This document shows positions 40,568-49,483 of a DNA stretch of 64,000 bases, one piece after another (position 1 is the stretch's first letter; every line of letters begins with the position of its first letter). The stretch is from Rhizobium sp. Leaf262. Lineage in GTDB: Bacteria > Pseudomonadota > Alphaproteobacteria > Rhizobiales > Rhizobiaceae. Under the pieces are notes generated by a model. The model searched no databases and was not told the origin of the DNA. It was given only the letters and a program-made list of their open reading frames with translations. The stretch spans positions 912 to 64,911 of the forward strand of contig NZ_LMMM01000007.1 of assembly GCF_001422245.1 (NCBI RefSeq). The letters are read 5' to 3'. A program made the position numbers and the translations under genes.

Positions 40568-41236
40568 TTAGGCGACGATCGGCGTCATGCTGAAACTGGT
40601 CATGACCGCTACGTAATGAACGGCGGCAGCCGTGACAACGAAGCCATGCCAGATGGCATTCTGGAACCGCAGGCGTTCCCAGACATGGAAGATGACGCCC
40701 ATGGAATAAATGATCCCGCCGATGACGATCAGCCAGAGGCTGAGCGGCGGCAGGTGATAGGACAGGCGATCGGCCACCATCACCCCGCTCCAGCCCATGG
40801 CGAGGTAAAGCAGGATCGTCAGGCGGTCGAATCGGCCCGGAAAAAAGCATTTCAGCATGATACCGGACAGCGCCGCCACCCAGATGCCAGCCAGCGTTAC
40901 CGCAATGAAGGGATCTTCGATGCCGCGCTGAAGAATGGGCGTGTAGGTTGCGGCAATGAGGATGAAGATGCCGGAATGATCCAGCCTGCGCAGATACCAT
41001 TTCACGTTGGAATGCGGCCAGATGTTGTAGGTGAAGGAAATCGACAGACAGGCCACCAGCCCGAGCGCGTAAATCCACACGGCGGCGATGGCGCTGATAC
41101 TGCCCCATAGCGTGACGTAGAAAATCAGCGCCGTCGCGCCAATCAGCGCAAAGACGATTCCAACGCCATGGACGATGCCATCGGCGACGATTTCCGGAAG
41201 ATCATAGCGGCGTCCGAAACGCCAAAGCTCACTCAT
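40568..41236 (-). CDS. Hemolysin III/PAQR family membrane protein
   Basis: The 222-residue protein has seven membrane helices and the PAQR metal motifs: the early EIVADGIVHGVGIVFAL, RRLDHSGIFILIAATYTPI and the final WHGFVVTAAAVHYVAV with His ligands. Relatives are YqfA in E. coli; the function is not firmly known, possibly a zinc-dependent hydrolase. The ATG at 41236 has GGGA eleven bases upstream; an alternative ATG lies five codons before. Confidence 0.9.
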   Translation of the reverse strand: MSELWRFGRRYDLPEIVADGIVHGVGIVFALIGATALIFYVTLWGSISAIAAVWIYALGLVACLSISFTYNIWPHSNVKWYLRRLDHSGIFILIAATYTPILQRGIEDPFIAVTLAGIWVAALSGIMLKCFFPGRFDRLTILLYLAMGWSGVMVADRLSYHLPPLSLWLIVIGGIIYSMGVIFHVWERLRFQNAIWHGFVVTAAAVHYVAVMTSFSMTPIVA

Positions 41237-41361
41237 ATTCTGTTCCCGCATGGTAGTTCACGGATCATGCAGGCAATATGAGACGGGAACAAGACCAGCG
41301 GTGCGAAAGGCGATCACTTTGCATTCACGCCTGTCGCAAAAGTCTATCCCGAGTGACCAAT

Positions 41362-41772
41362 CTATCGGTCGACCAGCACCGAGCATTTGGCGTGACGCAC
41401 GACGCGATCAGCCGTTGCGCCAATGAAATAGTTGGTCAGGTCAGGCGTGTGCGAGGCGATGATGATGAGATCGGCATGCAAATCGACAGCTGCCGCCAGG
41501 ATTTCCCGTGCGGGCGCGCCGCTGCGAATTTCCACCAGCCCCACCCGCGGCGCGTTCTGTTTCAGCGCGGCCAACCTGTCGCGGGCATCCTTGATGGCAT
41601 TTTCGATGAGATCGACCGGCAGGTCTATGGCGAGATAGTTGGGCAAATCCTCGACCACATTCAACAGCACGATTTCACCATCCGGATTGAGCAGGCTCTC
41701 GGCTTTCCTGAGAATCTTCTCAGCCTTTTCAGTGGCGCTCAAATCGACGGGAACAAGGATTTTGGCATACAT
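41362..41772 (-). CDS. Universal stress protein (UspA family)
   Basis: The 136-residue protein is a single Usp domain with KILVPVDLSATEKAEKIL at the start and the ATP-binding-like end GATADRVVRHAKCSVLVDR, in which the usual G-x2-G-x9-G-S/T loop is modified to TADRVVRHAKCS. Such proteins help survival under nutrient or membrane stress. The ATG follows GAAGGAGACAGCC, a strong ribosome binding site. Confidence 0.93.
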   Translation of the reverse strand: MYAKILVPVDLSATEKAEKILRKAESLLNPDGEIVLLNVVEDLPNYLAIDLPVDLIENAIKDARDRLAALKQNAPRVGLVEIRSGAPAREILAAAVDLHADLIIIASHTPDLTNYFIGATADRVVRHAKCSVLVDR

Positions 41773-41976
41773 GGCTGTCTCCTTCAGACTTTTGATCCAT
41801 CGCTAATTTACACGTTCCTCACACGGATGGAATTGATCGGAGTCAAAGCGCACCGCTTTCATCGTCAACAATTAGTGTACGCTGCATCACCAAATGATCA
41901 TCTTTCATGAACGATTGATCGCGCGCATATTGGCTTCATATCGCCGCGAAGGCGAAGTTCGATTGGAGTGGATGAA

Positions 41977-42837
41977 ATGAGTGAAGACACGATGTTTGCG
42001 CTGACGCGACCGGCCTATGTCGGCCACGCCCATCTGGTGGTGGAGGATTTGCCGAAGGTATCTGCCTTCTACCAGAAGATCATCGGACTGTCTGTCATCG
42101 AGAAATCCGCCAATGGCGAGGTTCTGGGTGTGAGTGGCAAGCCGCTTCTGACGCTGACCGCCGGGCAGAACGCCAGACGCGCACCCAGCGGAGCTGCGGG
42201 ACTGTTTCACACGGCCTTCCTTCTGCCCAGCCGCGAAGATCTGGCTTTGTGGCTGAAGCATGCGGCGAACAACAATGTGCCGCTTCAGGGCGCGTCCGAT
42301 CATCTCGTCAGCGAAGCTCTCTATCTGGCCGACCCTGAGGGCAACGGCATCGAGGTCTATCGCGACCGTGCACCGCAGGAATGGAGCTATCAACCGGATG
42401 GCACCGTCGCCATGTCGACCCTGCGGCTCGACCTGCAGGCACTCTACGACAGCGCGCCGAAAGCAACCTTTGCCACGGCAGCGGAAGGCACGGCCATTGG
42501 CCATATCCACCTACAGGTCGGCGATATTCCGCAGGCCGACGCCTTTTATCAGGATGTGCTGGGTTTGAAGATCATGGCCAGATACCCCGGCGCAAGCTTC
42601 TTCGGTGCCGGCGCCTACCACCATCACGTCGCTGCCAATATCTGGAACAGCAGGGGCGCACAGGCGCGCTCCGACAGCATGACGGGCCTGTCCGGTTACA
42701 CCCTGCGATTCAACGAGAAAGCCTCGCTGGACAGTGCGCTGGCTGCCCTCGACCGGCTGGAAATTGCCACCGAACGGCAGAGCGACGGCGTCGCTCTCAA
42801 GGACCCCTGGGGCATCGGGCTGAAGCTTTCCGCCTGA
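41977..42837 (+). CDS. VOC-superfamily dioxygenase-like protein (CatE type)
   Basis: The 286-residue protein has two vicinal-oxygen-chelate modules: VGHAHLVVEDLPKVSAFYQKIIGL and IGHIHLQVGDIPQADAFYQDVLGL. Metal ligands are likely the His of each GH-x-H strand and the Glu of LADPEGNGIEVYRDR. It resembles bacterial catechol-2,3-dioxygenase-like proteins of the CatE/YfiE type. ATG at 41977 is chosen because GGAG lies 9 bases before it; the GTG three codons earlier is less likely. Confidence 0.9.
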   Translation: MSEDTMFALTRPAYVGHAHLVVEDLPKVSAFYQKIIGLSVIEKSANGEVLGVSGKPLLTLTAGQNARRAPSGAAGLFHTAFLLPSREDLALWLKHAANNNVPLQGASDHLVSEALYLADPEGNGIEVYRDRAPQEWSYQPDGTVAMSTLRLDLQALYDSAPKATFATAAEGTAIGHIHLQVGDIPQADAFYQDVLGLKIMARYPGASFFGAGAYHHHVAANIWNSRGAQARSDSMTGLSGYTLRFNEKASLDSALAALDRLEIATERQSDGVALKDPWGIGLKLSA

Positions 42838-42935
42838 CACGCGATTTGTCTCCTCCTGACGGCGGAGACAAATCTTCAAGTCACTGGAACCGCTATATAA
42901 GTTGAGCGTTATATGCCCTGATGGGGGACTGCTCA

Positions 42936-44102
42936 ATGAATGACCAGACGATTACCAACCGAAAACAGGCGGAGCGGACGATCATCGCCGCCGATCATAA
43001 AGACCCGTTCATGCGCGGGGCGCTGGGCTCTGCCCAGGACGACGAGAGAAGCCAGCAGCCGTTGGGTCGGGAAGCACTGGATGTGGCGGTGGCGTGGTCC
43101 ATCGTCGGCATCTTTGCCATCATTCTGATGGGTGTGATCCATTCTCTGTCGATCATTCTCATTCCCGTGGTCATGGCGATCGTGGTGGGCATGATCCTCG
43201 GCGTCGCCGCCAGCAAGCTCAATTCCTATGGGATTCCCGGCTTTGCCGTGGCGCTCATTCTGTCGTCTGCCGTCGCGCTGGTGTTGTTTGTGGTGATCAA
43301 CTCGCTGATCGATCCATTGTCCACGCTGGCCGCGGAAGGCCCCGGCATCGTCGAAAAGGCGATCGACCGCTTCGTGCCCTACCTGCAAAGCCTACGCTGG
43401 CTCAACGTTTCGGCGGCCACCTTCAGCTTGAGCTCCATGTCGATGGAATCGCTGATTTCGCGAAGCGGCGACATTATTTCCGTCATCGGCTCCAATATTA
43501 CGCCAGCCATCGTGCAGGGACTTATCTTCTTCGCGGCGCTTCTGCTGTTTCTCTATAGCCGCGTGCGGCTGCGCAAGGCGATGATCATGGCCTTTCCGCA
43601 GCGCCATCAGCGTCTGCGTACCATCCGCACCATTGCCTCCATCGAGCAGGTTCTCAGCTCCTACTTCGCGACCGCCTCGATGATGTATGCCGCGCTGGGT
43701 GCGACGATGGTCGTCATTGCCTATGCCGGTGGTCTCGCCATGCCGTTTCTGTGGGGGCTGTTTGCTTTTCTGTCCAGCTTCGTGCCGTTTCTCGGCATTA
43801 CCGCCATGACACTGGCGCTGACCATTGGCGGTATCCTGACCCATGACAGCCTGATTCTGGGTCTCCTGCCTGCCATCATCTTCTTCACCATTCACCTGCT
43901 GATGGAAAATCTGGCCTTTCCGGCGGTTGTCGGAAAGAACATGGAAATCAACCCTTTCCTTGTCTTCGTCGCCATCATTTTCTGGACATGGATGTGGGGT
44001 GCCGCCGGTGCCATGCTGGCCCTGCCCCTGTCGCTCATCGGCATGACGATCGCGCGCGAGCTCTTCCCCTCGCGCCGGGTAGTTCCGAACCTGCCGTCTT
44101 GA
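42936..44102 (+). CDS. AI-2E/PerM family transporter
   Basis: The 388-residue membrane protein has about eight helices in the PerM/AI-2E exporter layout. WSIVGIFAIILMGVIHSLSIILIPVVMAIVVGMILGV opens the membrane region and FLWGLFAFLSSFVPFLGITAMTLALTIGG is the conserved loop. VVGKNMEINPFLVFVAIIFWTWMWGAAGAMLALPL completes it. The substrate is unknown; E. coli TqsA exports autoinducer-2, others may move different ligands. The start at 42936 has GGGGGA upstream. Confidence 0.9.
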   Translation: MNDQTITNRKQAERTIIAADHKDPFMRGALGSAQDDERSQQPLGREALDVAVAWSIVGIFAIILMGVIHSLSIILIPVVMAIVVGMILGVAASKLNSYGIPGFAVALILSSAVALVLFVVINSLIDPLSTLAAEGPGIVEKAIDRFVPYLQSLRWLNVSAATFSLSSMSMESLISRSGDIISVIGSNITPAIVQGLIFFAALLLFLYSRVRLRKAMIMAFPQRHQRLRTIRTIASIEQVLSSYFATASMMYAALGATMVVIAYAGGLAMPFLWGLFAFLSSFVPFLGITAMTLALTIGGILTHDSLILGLLPAIIFFTIHLLMENLAFPAVVGKNMEINPFLVFVAIIFWTWMWGAAGAMLALPLSLIGMTIARELFPSRRVVPNLPS

Positions 44103-44828
44103 TCAGTTCGACGGTGCGGTAAAGGCCGGGCTGTCGAGGCGCGTGAAGACAACGCCACGGGCTTTAAGCGCCAGCAGGCCTTTGACGACGCCTTCGCCGG
44201 CTTCGTGCGTGGGCTGGTTGATGTGGGAGATGACCACATCGCCATCCTTTGCCGAGGCGATATGCTTGGCGGTTACGGCAGCGCCCAGCAACGAGCCGCC
44301 ATCACCGTTGATAGAGTAGCCTGCGACCCGTTCGCCCAGCTGGTTGATGGTGCTCATGGACGAGGCCGTGTACTTGGCCGTTGCACCGCGAAACCATTGT
44401 GGCTGGTGGCCCGTGGCGGCAACGATGGCGAGCCGGCCGCCCTCCACTTCCTGTTCCACGGCAGCCTGCGAGCCAGCAGCGGCGATTCCGTAGATCGATA
44501 CGGGTTTATCGACGGCAGGAATGTGGTTTTCACCGTGATTTTCGATTTCAACCAGGTCGGGATGCGCCAGCATTACCGCCAGCGCGTCCCGATTGTGCCG
44601 CAGCCAACGGGCCGTGACGAAGATGGTGGCGGGGATCTGCTCCTTGACCAGCGTATCGAGAATGCGGAAATCCGTCTTGCCCATGCAGGCATCCAGCGTG
44701 ATGGCGACGCGCGGCGCGGATGCCTTTCCCGGCTGCATCTTCAGCGTCGGTTCGACAAGGCCTGTCCCGGCAAAAGCGGGGGCGGCTATCGCGGCCATGG
44801 TCGCGGCAATCAAAAGAGGTTTCATCAT
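44103..44828 (-). CDS. Secreted polysaccharide deacetylase family protein
   Basis: The 241-residue protein has a signal peptide (MMKPLLIAATMAAIAAPAFA) and a NodB-like fold: VAITLDACMGKTDFRILDTLVKEQIPATIFVTARWL holds the first catalytic strand as Asp-Ala-Cys in place of Asp-Asp-Gly, and ENHGENHIPA supplies the two metal histidines. The later GDVVISHINQPTHEAGEGV is the end of the barrel. It should remove acetyl groups from a periplasmic glycan. The downstream neighbour is convergent. The frame stays open upstream into VOC-like relic sequence. Confidence 0.88.
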   Translation of the reverse strand: MMKPLLIAATMAAIAAPAFAGTGLVEPTLKMQPGKASAPRVAITLDACMGKTDFRILDTLVKEQIPATIFVTARWLRHNRDALAVMLAHPDLVEIENHGENHIPAVDKPVSIYGIAAAGSQAAVEQEVEGGRLAIVAATGHQPQWFRGATAKYTASSMSTINQLGERVAGYSINGDGGSLLGAAVTAKHIASAKDGDVVISHINQPTHEAGEGVVKGLLALKARGVVFTRLDSPAFTAPSN

Positions 44829-44879
44829 CTCAAACAGGTTTCCATCGGGATCGAGCATGGAATGCCGCCCGTAAAACGC
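44829..44879 (-). pseudogene. Relic of a VOC/glyoxalase C-terminus
   Basis: In frame with and directly upstream of the deacetylase ATG, 17 codons read AFYGRHSMLDPDGNLFE. This closely resembles the metal-Glu end of glyoxalase-fold proteins (YGR..-DPDGN-E pattern). No complete VOC gene remains here; the DHDPS-like gene ends five bases further on. It could be a decayed gene end, or a chance similarity. Confidence 0.4.
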
Positions 44880-44884
44880 CGGAA

Positions 44885-45805
44885 TTATGGCGTGGCAGAC
44901 GGCAGGGCATCCAGCTCGCTGAGCTTTGCCAGAGTCTCTTCCACGCGCGCGCAATCGCTGACACCGAGCGGCATGACCGGCAGCGGCGGCTGACGATGGG
45001 TAAGCGACAGAAGATTTGCTGCCGCATAGACCACGCGGTAACTGCCGAATTCCTTGAACAAGGCCCAAAGCGGTTCGAAATAAGCAGTGAGGCGCTGGAC
45101 CTCGGCGCTGTCGCCAGACTGGGCTGCGCGAAGAAGCCGCAGGGACGGCACCGGCAACAGTCCGCCGATCACGCTGTACCAGGTGTCTGCCCCCTGCAAC
45201 ACGGCATCGGCGCATCCCCAGTCACCGCTGTAGCCGATGGAGAAATCATCGCCCAAACGCGGGCGCAGACGATCCAGTTCGGCCTTGAATTCCATGTCCG
45301 CCGCCAGCGGCATCTTTACCGACAGGATATGCGGAATATAGGCGAGCCTGACCAGCAGCTCGTCGCTGAAGTTGAAATGCGTCGTCGAGGGATTGTTGTA
45401 GATGCAAAGAGGCAGGGCTGTGGAACTCGCGACGGCGGCGAAGTGGTGATAGGCCTCTTCCTGCGTCAGCGGCGTGTAGGAGACCGGTGCCAGCAGCAGC
45501 GCATTCGCTCCGGCAGCCTCTGCGTCCTTCGCCAGCGCTACAGCCTCCCTGGTGCGAAACGCGCCGACGCCGACGATGAGCGGCTTCCTGCCCTTGATGC
45601 ATTCGGCTGCGGTCTCAACGGCGCGCAACCGTTCCGAACGCGACAGATAGGCATAGCTTCCCGTGCTGCCCAGAAGACCCACCGTATCGACTTCGGCGGC
45701 GACAAGACGTTCGACCAGCCGCGACAGCGCTTCGGTATCGACCCGCCCTTCCTCATCCGCAGGTGTCAACGGAAACGCCGAAAGCCCGTGAAAACGCACA
45801 CTCAT
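44885..45805 (-). CDS. Dihydrodipicolinate synthase family aldolase/dehydratase
   Basis: The 306-residue barrel enzyme has VDTVGLLGSTGSYAYLSRSER (phosphate/substrate GSTG loop in the DapA position GTTGE), the catalytic Tyr in LCIYNNPSTTHF and the Schiff-base Lys in ILSVKMPLA. The GTTGE motif is changed, so the substrate is probably not the DapA one but a sugar acid or similar. GGGGCAGG precedes the ATG at 45805. It may form a unit with the downstream deacetylase. Confidence 0.9.
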   Translation of the reverse strand: MSVRFHGLSAFPLTPADEEGRVDTEALSRLVERLVAAEVDTVGLLGSTGSYAYLSRSERLRAVETAAECIKGRKPLIVGVGAFRTREAVALAKDAEAAGANALLLAPVSYTPLTQEEAYHHFAAVASSTALPLCIYNNPSTTHFNFSDELLVRLAYIPHILSVKMPLAADMEFKAELDRLRPRLGDDFSIGYSGDWGCADAVLQGADTWYSVIGGLLPVPSLRLLRAAQSGDSAEVQRLTAYFEPLWALFKEFGSYRVVYAAANLLSLTHRQPPLPVMPLGVSDCARVEETLAKLSELDALPSATP

Positions 45806-45921
45806 GCAACCTGCCCCTGAAAAACCCTCTGTCACAAGGATTAAGCGGCAATTCAGCAGGGGGCAATATCAATAAGAAATCAGTTAGATATCGTTGCCGA
45901 TCGGCAACGGGACGTTTTGGC

Positions 45922-46323
45922 TCAATCGTACAAATAATGCTTGGCCCATTGTGCTTCCGGAACCTTGTCGCCGACCTTGTAGTCGAAGTTGCGAATGCCG
46001 AGCGTCGATGGGGTGATCTGGCATTTGTAACGCAGGCGATACCATTCTCCTGCACTTCGGAAAACGGCGCCGGACGCCTTGATGCTGTCGGACGTCACAT
46101 CGGGATCGCCGAAGGCATAAGCGATGACCTTGTCCGGCTTCATGCCCTTCTGCTCCTTGGCAATGCGCTCCATCGCTTCGATATCGCAGCGCTGCTCGAG
46201 GCGTTCTTCGGGAGCCAAAACATTCAACTGGCGAAGGACATTGGCGTCGATGGCCAGTGCCGGCATGGCCGCCGGCAGGCTGACAAAGGCTGCAAGAAGG
46301 GCGGCAGGGAGAAGCTTTTGCAT
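45922..46323 (-). CDS. DUF930 family exported protein
   Basis: The 133-residue product has a signal peptide (MQKLLPAALLAAFVSLPAAMPALA) and the DUF930 body: LRQLNVLAPEERLEQRCDIEAMERI, then VIAYAFGDPDV and GAVFRSAGEWYRLRYKCQIT. Two cysteines may form a disulfide in the periplasm. DUF930 is common in Rhizobiaceae; function unknown. A perfect 18-base palindrome (45892-45909) follows the gene. The upstream start of a longer frame lacks a signal peptide and was not used. Confidence 0.88.
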   Translation of the reverse strand: MQKLLPAALLAAFVSLPAAMPALAIDANVLRQLNVLAPEERLEQRCDIEAMERIAKEQKGMKPDKVIAYAFGDPDVTSDSIKASGAVFRSAGEWYRLRYKCQITPSTLGIRNFDYKVGDKVPEAQWAKHYLYD

Positions 46324-46559
46324 GTGATCCTGTTCGGGCTTTTCGTTTCTTCTTTTTGATTCGCTGGGTAAACCCACTGATCGACACCATCGACATGGAT
46401 GTGTCAGATTTGCGATGTAGTATGAAATTGTGATCGAAAGCGGACGGAATTGTGTGCAGCCTCACATCCTGTCTGCCTGATTTTCAACCTTGATCCACCC
46501 CTGACAGCACTCTACATCCTTGGTTACGCAGACTGATTTCCCACGAAAGCGAGTTTCCC

Positions 46560-48659
46560 TTGTCCATTTTCAAAAACCTGCCCGCAGCGCCCGTTGCCGA
46601 TAAGAAGCCGCAGAGCGACACGCATCACGGCATCACCCGCACGGATGACTACGCGTGGTTCCGGGCGGATAACTGGCAGGCCATGTTCAAGGACCCGACG
46701 CTGCTGGACCCGGCCATCCGCACGCATCTCGAAGCCGAAAACGCCTATATGGAAGCGGCCATGGCCGATACCAAGCCGTTGCAGGAAAAGCTGTTCGAGG
46801 AGATGAAGGGCCGCATCAAGCAGGATGATTCCTCCGTGCCGGTCAATGATGGTCCTTACGCCTACGGAACACTGTTCGTGACCGGTGGCGAGCAGCCGCA
46901 TTATTTCCGCACCCCGCGCGGTGGTGGTGAAAAGCATGTTTTGCTCGATGGCGACAAGGAAGCGCAGGGCAAGGATTATTTCCGGCTTGCCGGTCTCGAC
47001 CAGTCCTCCGACCACGCCCGGGGTATATGGGGTTATGACGACAAGGGCTCGGAATATTACACGCTGCGCATTCGCGAGATGGAGAGCGGTGTCGACCTTG
47101 ATGACATCATCGAGAACACGGCAGGCGGTGGCGCATGGGCACCGGATGGCAAGAGCTTTTTCTATACGCTTCAGGACGAAAACCACCGTCCGTCCAAGGT
47201 CTTCCACCACATCATCGGCCAGCCGCAATCCTCCGACCGTCTGGTCTATGAGGAGAAAGACTCCGGCTTCTTCATGGGCGTGGGCGCATCCGTGCTGGAT
47301 GATTTCATCTTCATCGACATTCACGACCATGAGACCAGCGAATATCGCATTCTCTCCACCAAGGATCTGACCGCGGAGCCGCAGATCGTGGCCGAGCGTG
47401 AGGAAGGCATCGAATATTCGCTGTGTGAAGGCGGCGATGTCTTTTACATTCTGACCAATGACGGCGACGCCAAGGATTTCCGCATCTGCCAGACGCCGGT
47501 CACCGCACCGGGCAAGGAAAACTGGACGGAAGTGGTGCCGCACGAGCCGGGCCGCCTCATTCTCGATATCGACGCCTATGCCCGCCACCTGATCTGGCTG
47601 GAACGCCGCGATGGCCTGCCACGCATTGTCATCCGCGACCGGGTGAGCGGTGAAGAACACGCCATTGCCTTCGACGAGGAAGCCTATTCGCTAGGGCTGC
47701 ATGGTGCGGCGGAATACGACACCAATGTCATCCGCTTCAGCTATTCCTCCATGACGACGCCGAGCCAGCTGTTCGACTACGATATGGTGACGCGTGAGCG
47801 CACGCTTCTGAAGACACAGGAAGTGCCGTCCGGCCACAACCCGGAAGACTACGTGACACGCCGGGTGATGGCGACCTCGCATGACGGCGCGCTGGTGCCC
47901 GTCTCCCTGCTTTACCGCAAGGATACGCCGCTGGATGGCTCCGCCCCCTGCCTGCTCTATGGTTATGGCGCTTACGGCATCTCCATTCCGGCCTCCTTCA
48001 GCACCAACAACCTGTCGCTGGCCGATCGTGGCTTCATCTATGCCGTGGCCCATATTCGCGGCGGCAAGGACAAGGGTTTCGAGTGGTATGAAACCGGCAA
48101 GATGGAGCATAAGCAGAACACGTTCAAAGACTTCATCGCTGCGGCTGACCATCTGGTGAAGGACGGTTTTACCTCCTACAGCGGCATCATCGCGGAAGGC
48201 GGTTCTGCCGGTGGCATGCTGATGGGGGCGGTTGCCAATATGGCACCTGAGAAGTTCGCCGGCATCATCGCCGCCGTTCCTTTCGTGGACGTGCTGACCA
48301 CCATGCTGGACGACACCCTGCCCCTGACGCCCCCGGAATGGCCCGAATGGGGCAACCCGCTGGAGTCGGAAGAGGAATATCAGTGGATCGCCGCTTACTC
48401 GCCTTACGACAATGTCGGCGCAAAGCCTTACCCGCCGCTTCTGGCCATCTCCGGCCTCACCGACCCGCGCGTGACCTACTGGGAGCCGACCAAGTGGGTG
48501 GCGAAGCTGCGCGAGCACACGACGGGCGAAGCGCCTATTCTGCTGAAGACCAATATGGCGGCGGGGCATGGCGGCAAGTCAGGGCGCTTCCAGCGGTTGG
48601 AGGAGATTGCGTTCGAGTATGCGTTTGCGTTGAAGGTGGCGGGTAAGGCTGCCGTTTGA
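46560..48659 (+). CDS. ptrB: Oligopeptidase B (prolyl oligopeptidase family)
   Basis: The 699-residue serine peptidase has a beta-propeller (about 30-410) and a catalytic alpha/beta-hydrolase domain. Nucleophile Ser is in AEGGSAGGMLMGAVANM, the Asp in the SGLTDPRVTYWEP region and the His in NMAAGHGGKSGR. Oligopeptidase B cuts short peptides after Arg or Lys in the cytoplasm. The start codon is TTG (46560), after AAAGCGAG; the family N-terminus (HGITRTDDYAWFR) supports this start. The gene is alone, followed by repeats. Confidence 0.93.
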   Translation: MSIFKNLPAAPVADKKPQSDTHHGITRTDDYAWFRADNWQAMFKDPTLLDPAIRTHLEAENAYMEAAMADTKPLQEKLFEEMKGRIKQDDSSVPVNDGPYAYGTLFVTGGEQPHYFRTPRGGGEKHVLLDGDKEAQGKDYFRLAGLDQSSDHARGIWGYDDKGSEYYTLRIREMESGVDLDDIIENTAGGGAWAPDGKSFFYTLQDENHRPSKVFHHIIGQPQSSDRLVYEEKDSGFFMGVGASVLDDFIFIDIHDHETSEYRILSTKDLTAEPQIVAEREEGIEYSLCEGGDVFYILTNDGDAKDFRICQTPVTAPGKENWTEVVPHEPGRLILDIDAYARHLIWLERRDGLPRIVIRDRVSGEEHAIAFDEEAYSLGLHGAAEYDTNVIRFSYSSMTTPSQLFDYDMVTRERTLLKTQEVPSGHNPEDYVTRRVMATSHDGALVPVSLLYRKDTPLDGSAPCLLYGYGAYGISIPASFSTNNLSLADRGFIYAVAHIRGGKDKGFEWYETGKMEHKQNTFKDFIAAADHLVKDGFTSYSGIIAEGGSAGGMLMGAVANMAPEKFAGIIAAVPFVDVLTTMLDDTLPLTPPEWPEWGNPLESEEEYQWIAAYSPYDNVGAKPYPPLLAISGLTDPRVTYWEPTKWVAKLREHTTGEAPILLKTNMAAGHGGKSGRFQRLEEIAFEYAFALKVAGKAAV

Positions 48660-48685
48660 GGCTTTGTGACGCATATACATCCCCT

Positions 48686-48800
48686 CCGTCACCCCGCACT
48701 TGATGCGGGGTCCAGCCGACGCGCGTCTGCGCGTCGAGAAGAGTTCTTTCAGCCCAAGGACTTGGGCTGACTGGATTCCGGCTCAGGGCCGGAATGACGG
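48686..48800. repeat. Dispersed intergenic repeat, family B, copy 2
   Basis: The core CGACGCGCGTCTGCGCGTCGA followed by TTTCAGCCCAAGGACTTGG and CTGGATTCCGG matches copy 1 at 12100-12216. The ends form inverted repeats (CCGTCACCCCG.. and ..CGGAATGACGG). It lies directly downstream of ptrB. Confidence 0.75.
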
Positions 48801-48831
48801 AACATGTGGGATGTTTGCCTCACTCTTCCCT

Positions 48832-48935
48832 CCGTCATGCTCGGTCCCCGGATCAAGTCCGAGGTGTCCCGGGCATCTGTCACGTTGCATCCGCAGAAGC
48901 GTGATTAGATCCTCGGGACAAGCCCAAGGATGACG
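48832..48935. repeat. Intergenic repeat-like element, family C
   Basis: CCGTCATGCTCG at one end and CAAGGATGACG at the other face each other, with GATCCTCGGGACAAGCC and a matching GTCCGAGG/CCGGATCAAG segment between. This is the general design of short mosaic intergenic elements in alphaproteobacteria. Only one copy is seen in this window, so the call is by layout. Confidence 0.5.
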
Positions 48936-49483
48936 AATTCTCCGCATTTGGGAGAAAAATACTTCTCGAAATGACTTATTTGAGATTTTTTTCCACAAAA
49001 ATCCGAATTCAAAGTTATTTGAATATATATTTCACATTAATTGCATTTTAATTTTTTATGCAGTCTAGCTTCGAACTTTCTCAGTAAAAAACGGTAACTA
49101 GCGAAGCATTACAAATCATCCAAGATGGTTCCGCAGCACCGCGCATGGCTGCAATGCGGCATTTTGCGTTGCAATATCATCTTCTCGCCGTATTATAAAA
49201 ACCGTTGACATATTTATGCGCTTTTCCGCCGCGGTGACTGCGGCTTTCTTCGTCGCGTCTTAGCGGCTGTTCTTTGATGGGTTTTTACTCATCTTTCCGC
49301 GCATGTCATTTTGCCCTGGAGCTTTCGCAAGCGCATGCTCGTGAAATCCACGCTCCATGGCTTTAGCTCTGCGTTCTGGCAGCGGTGTCGTTTCGATGTC
49401 GCGCCGACGCTTCTGGCAGGCCGGGCTTTGCAGTGCCCCGGTATGCCTCACATAAACACTGCATTAGACTTGGGGGTCTTACA
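48936..49483. other. AT-rich region upstream of the betaine-type ABC transporter
   Basis: No coding frame is supported in about 550 bases. The first half is AT-rich (TTGAATATATATTTCACATTAATTGC) with a weak TTAA-N7-TTAA pattern near 49037. TTGACA at 49205 is a possible -35. The region probably holds the regulated promoter of the transporter operon and a leader of unknown length. Confidence 0.5.

Noticed and set aside
45892-45909. CGTTGCCGATCGGCAACG palindrome as a regulator site
   Set aside because: It is downstream of the DUF930 gene and upstream of the DHDPS-like start by about 90 bases; no T-run follows and no regulator is nearby, so neither terminator nor operator can be supported.
49037-49051. 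TTAA-N7-TTAA pattern as a fourth CtrA site
   Set aside because: It lies in a strongly AT-rich stretch where such matches arise easily, lacks the final C on both strands, and is more than 400 bases from the next start codon.
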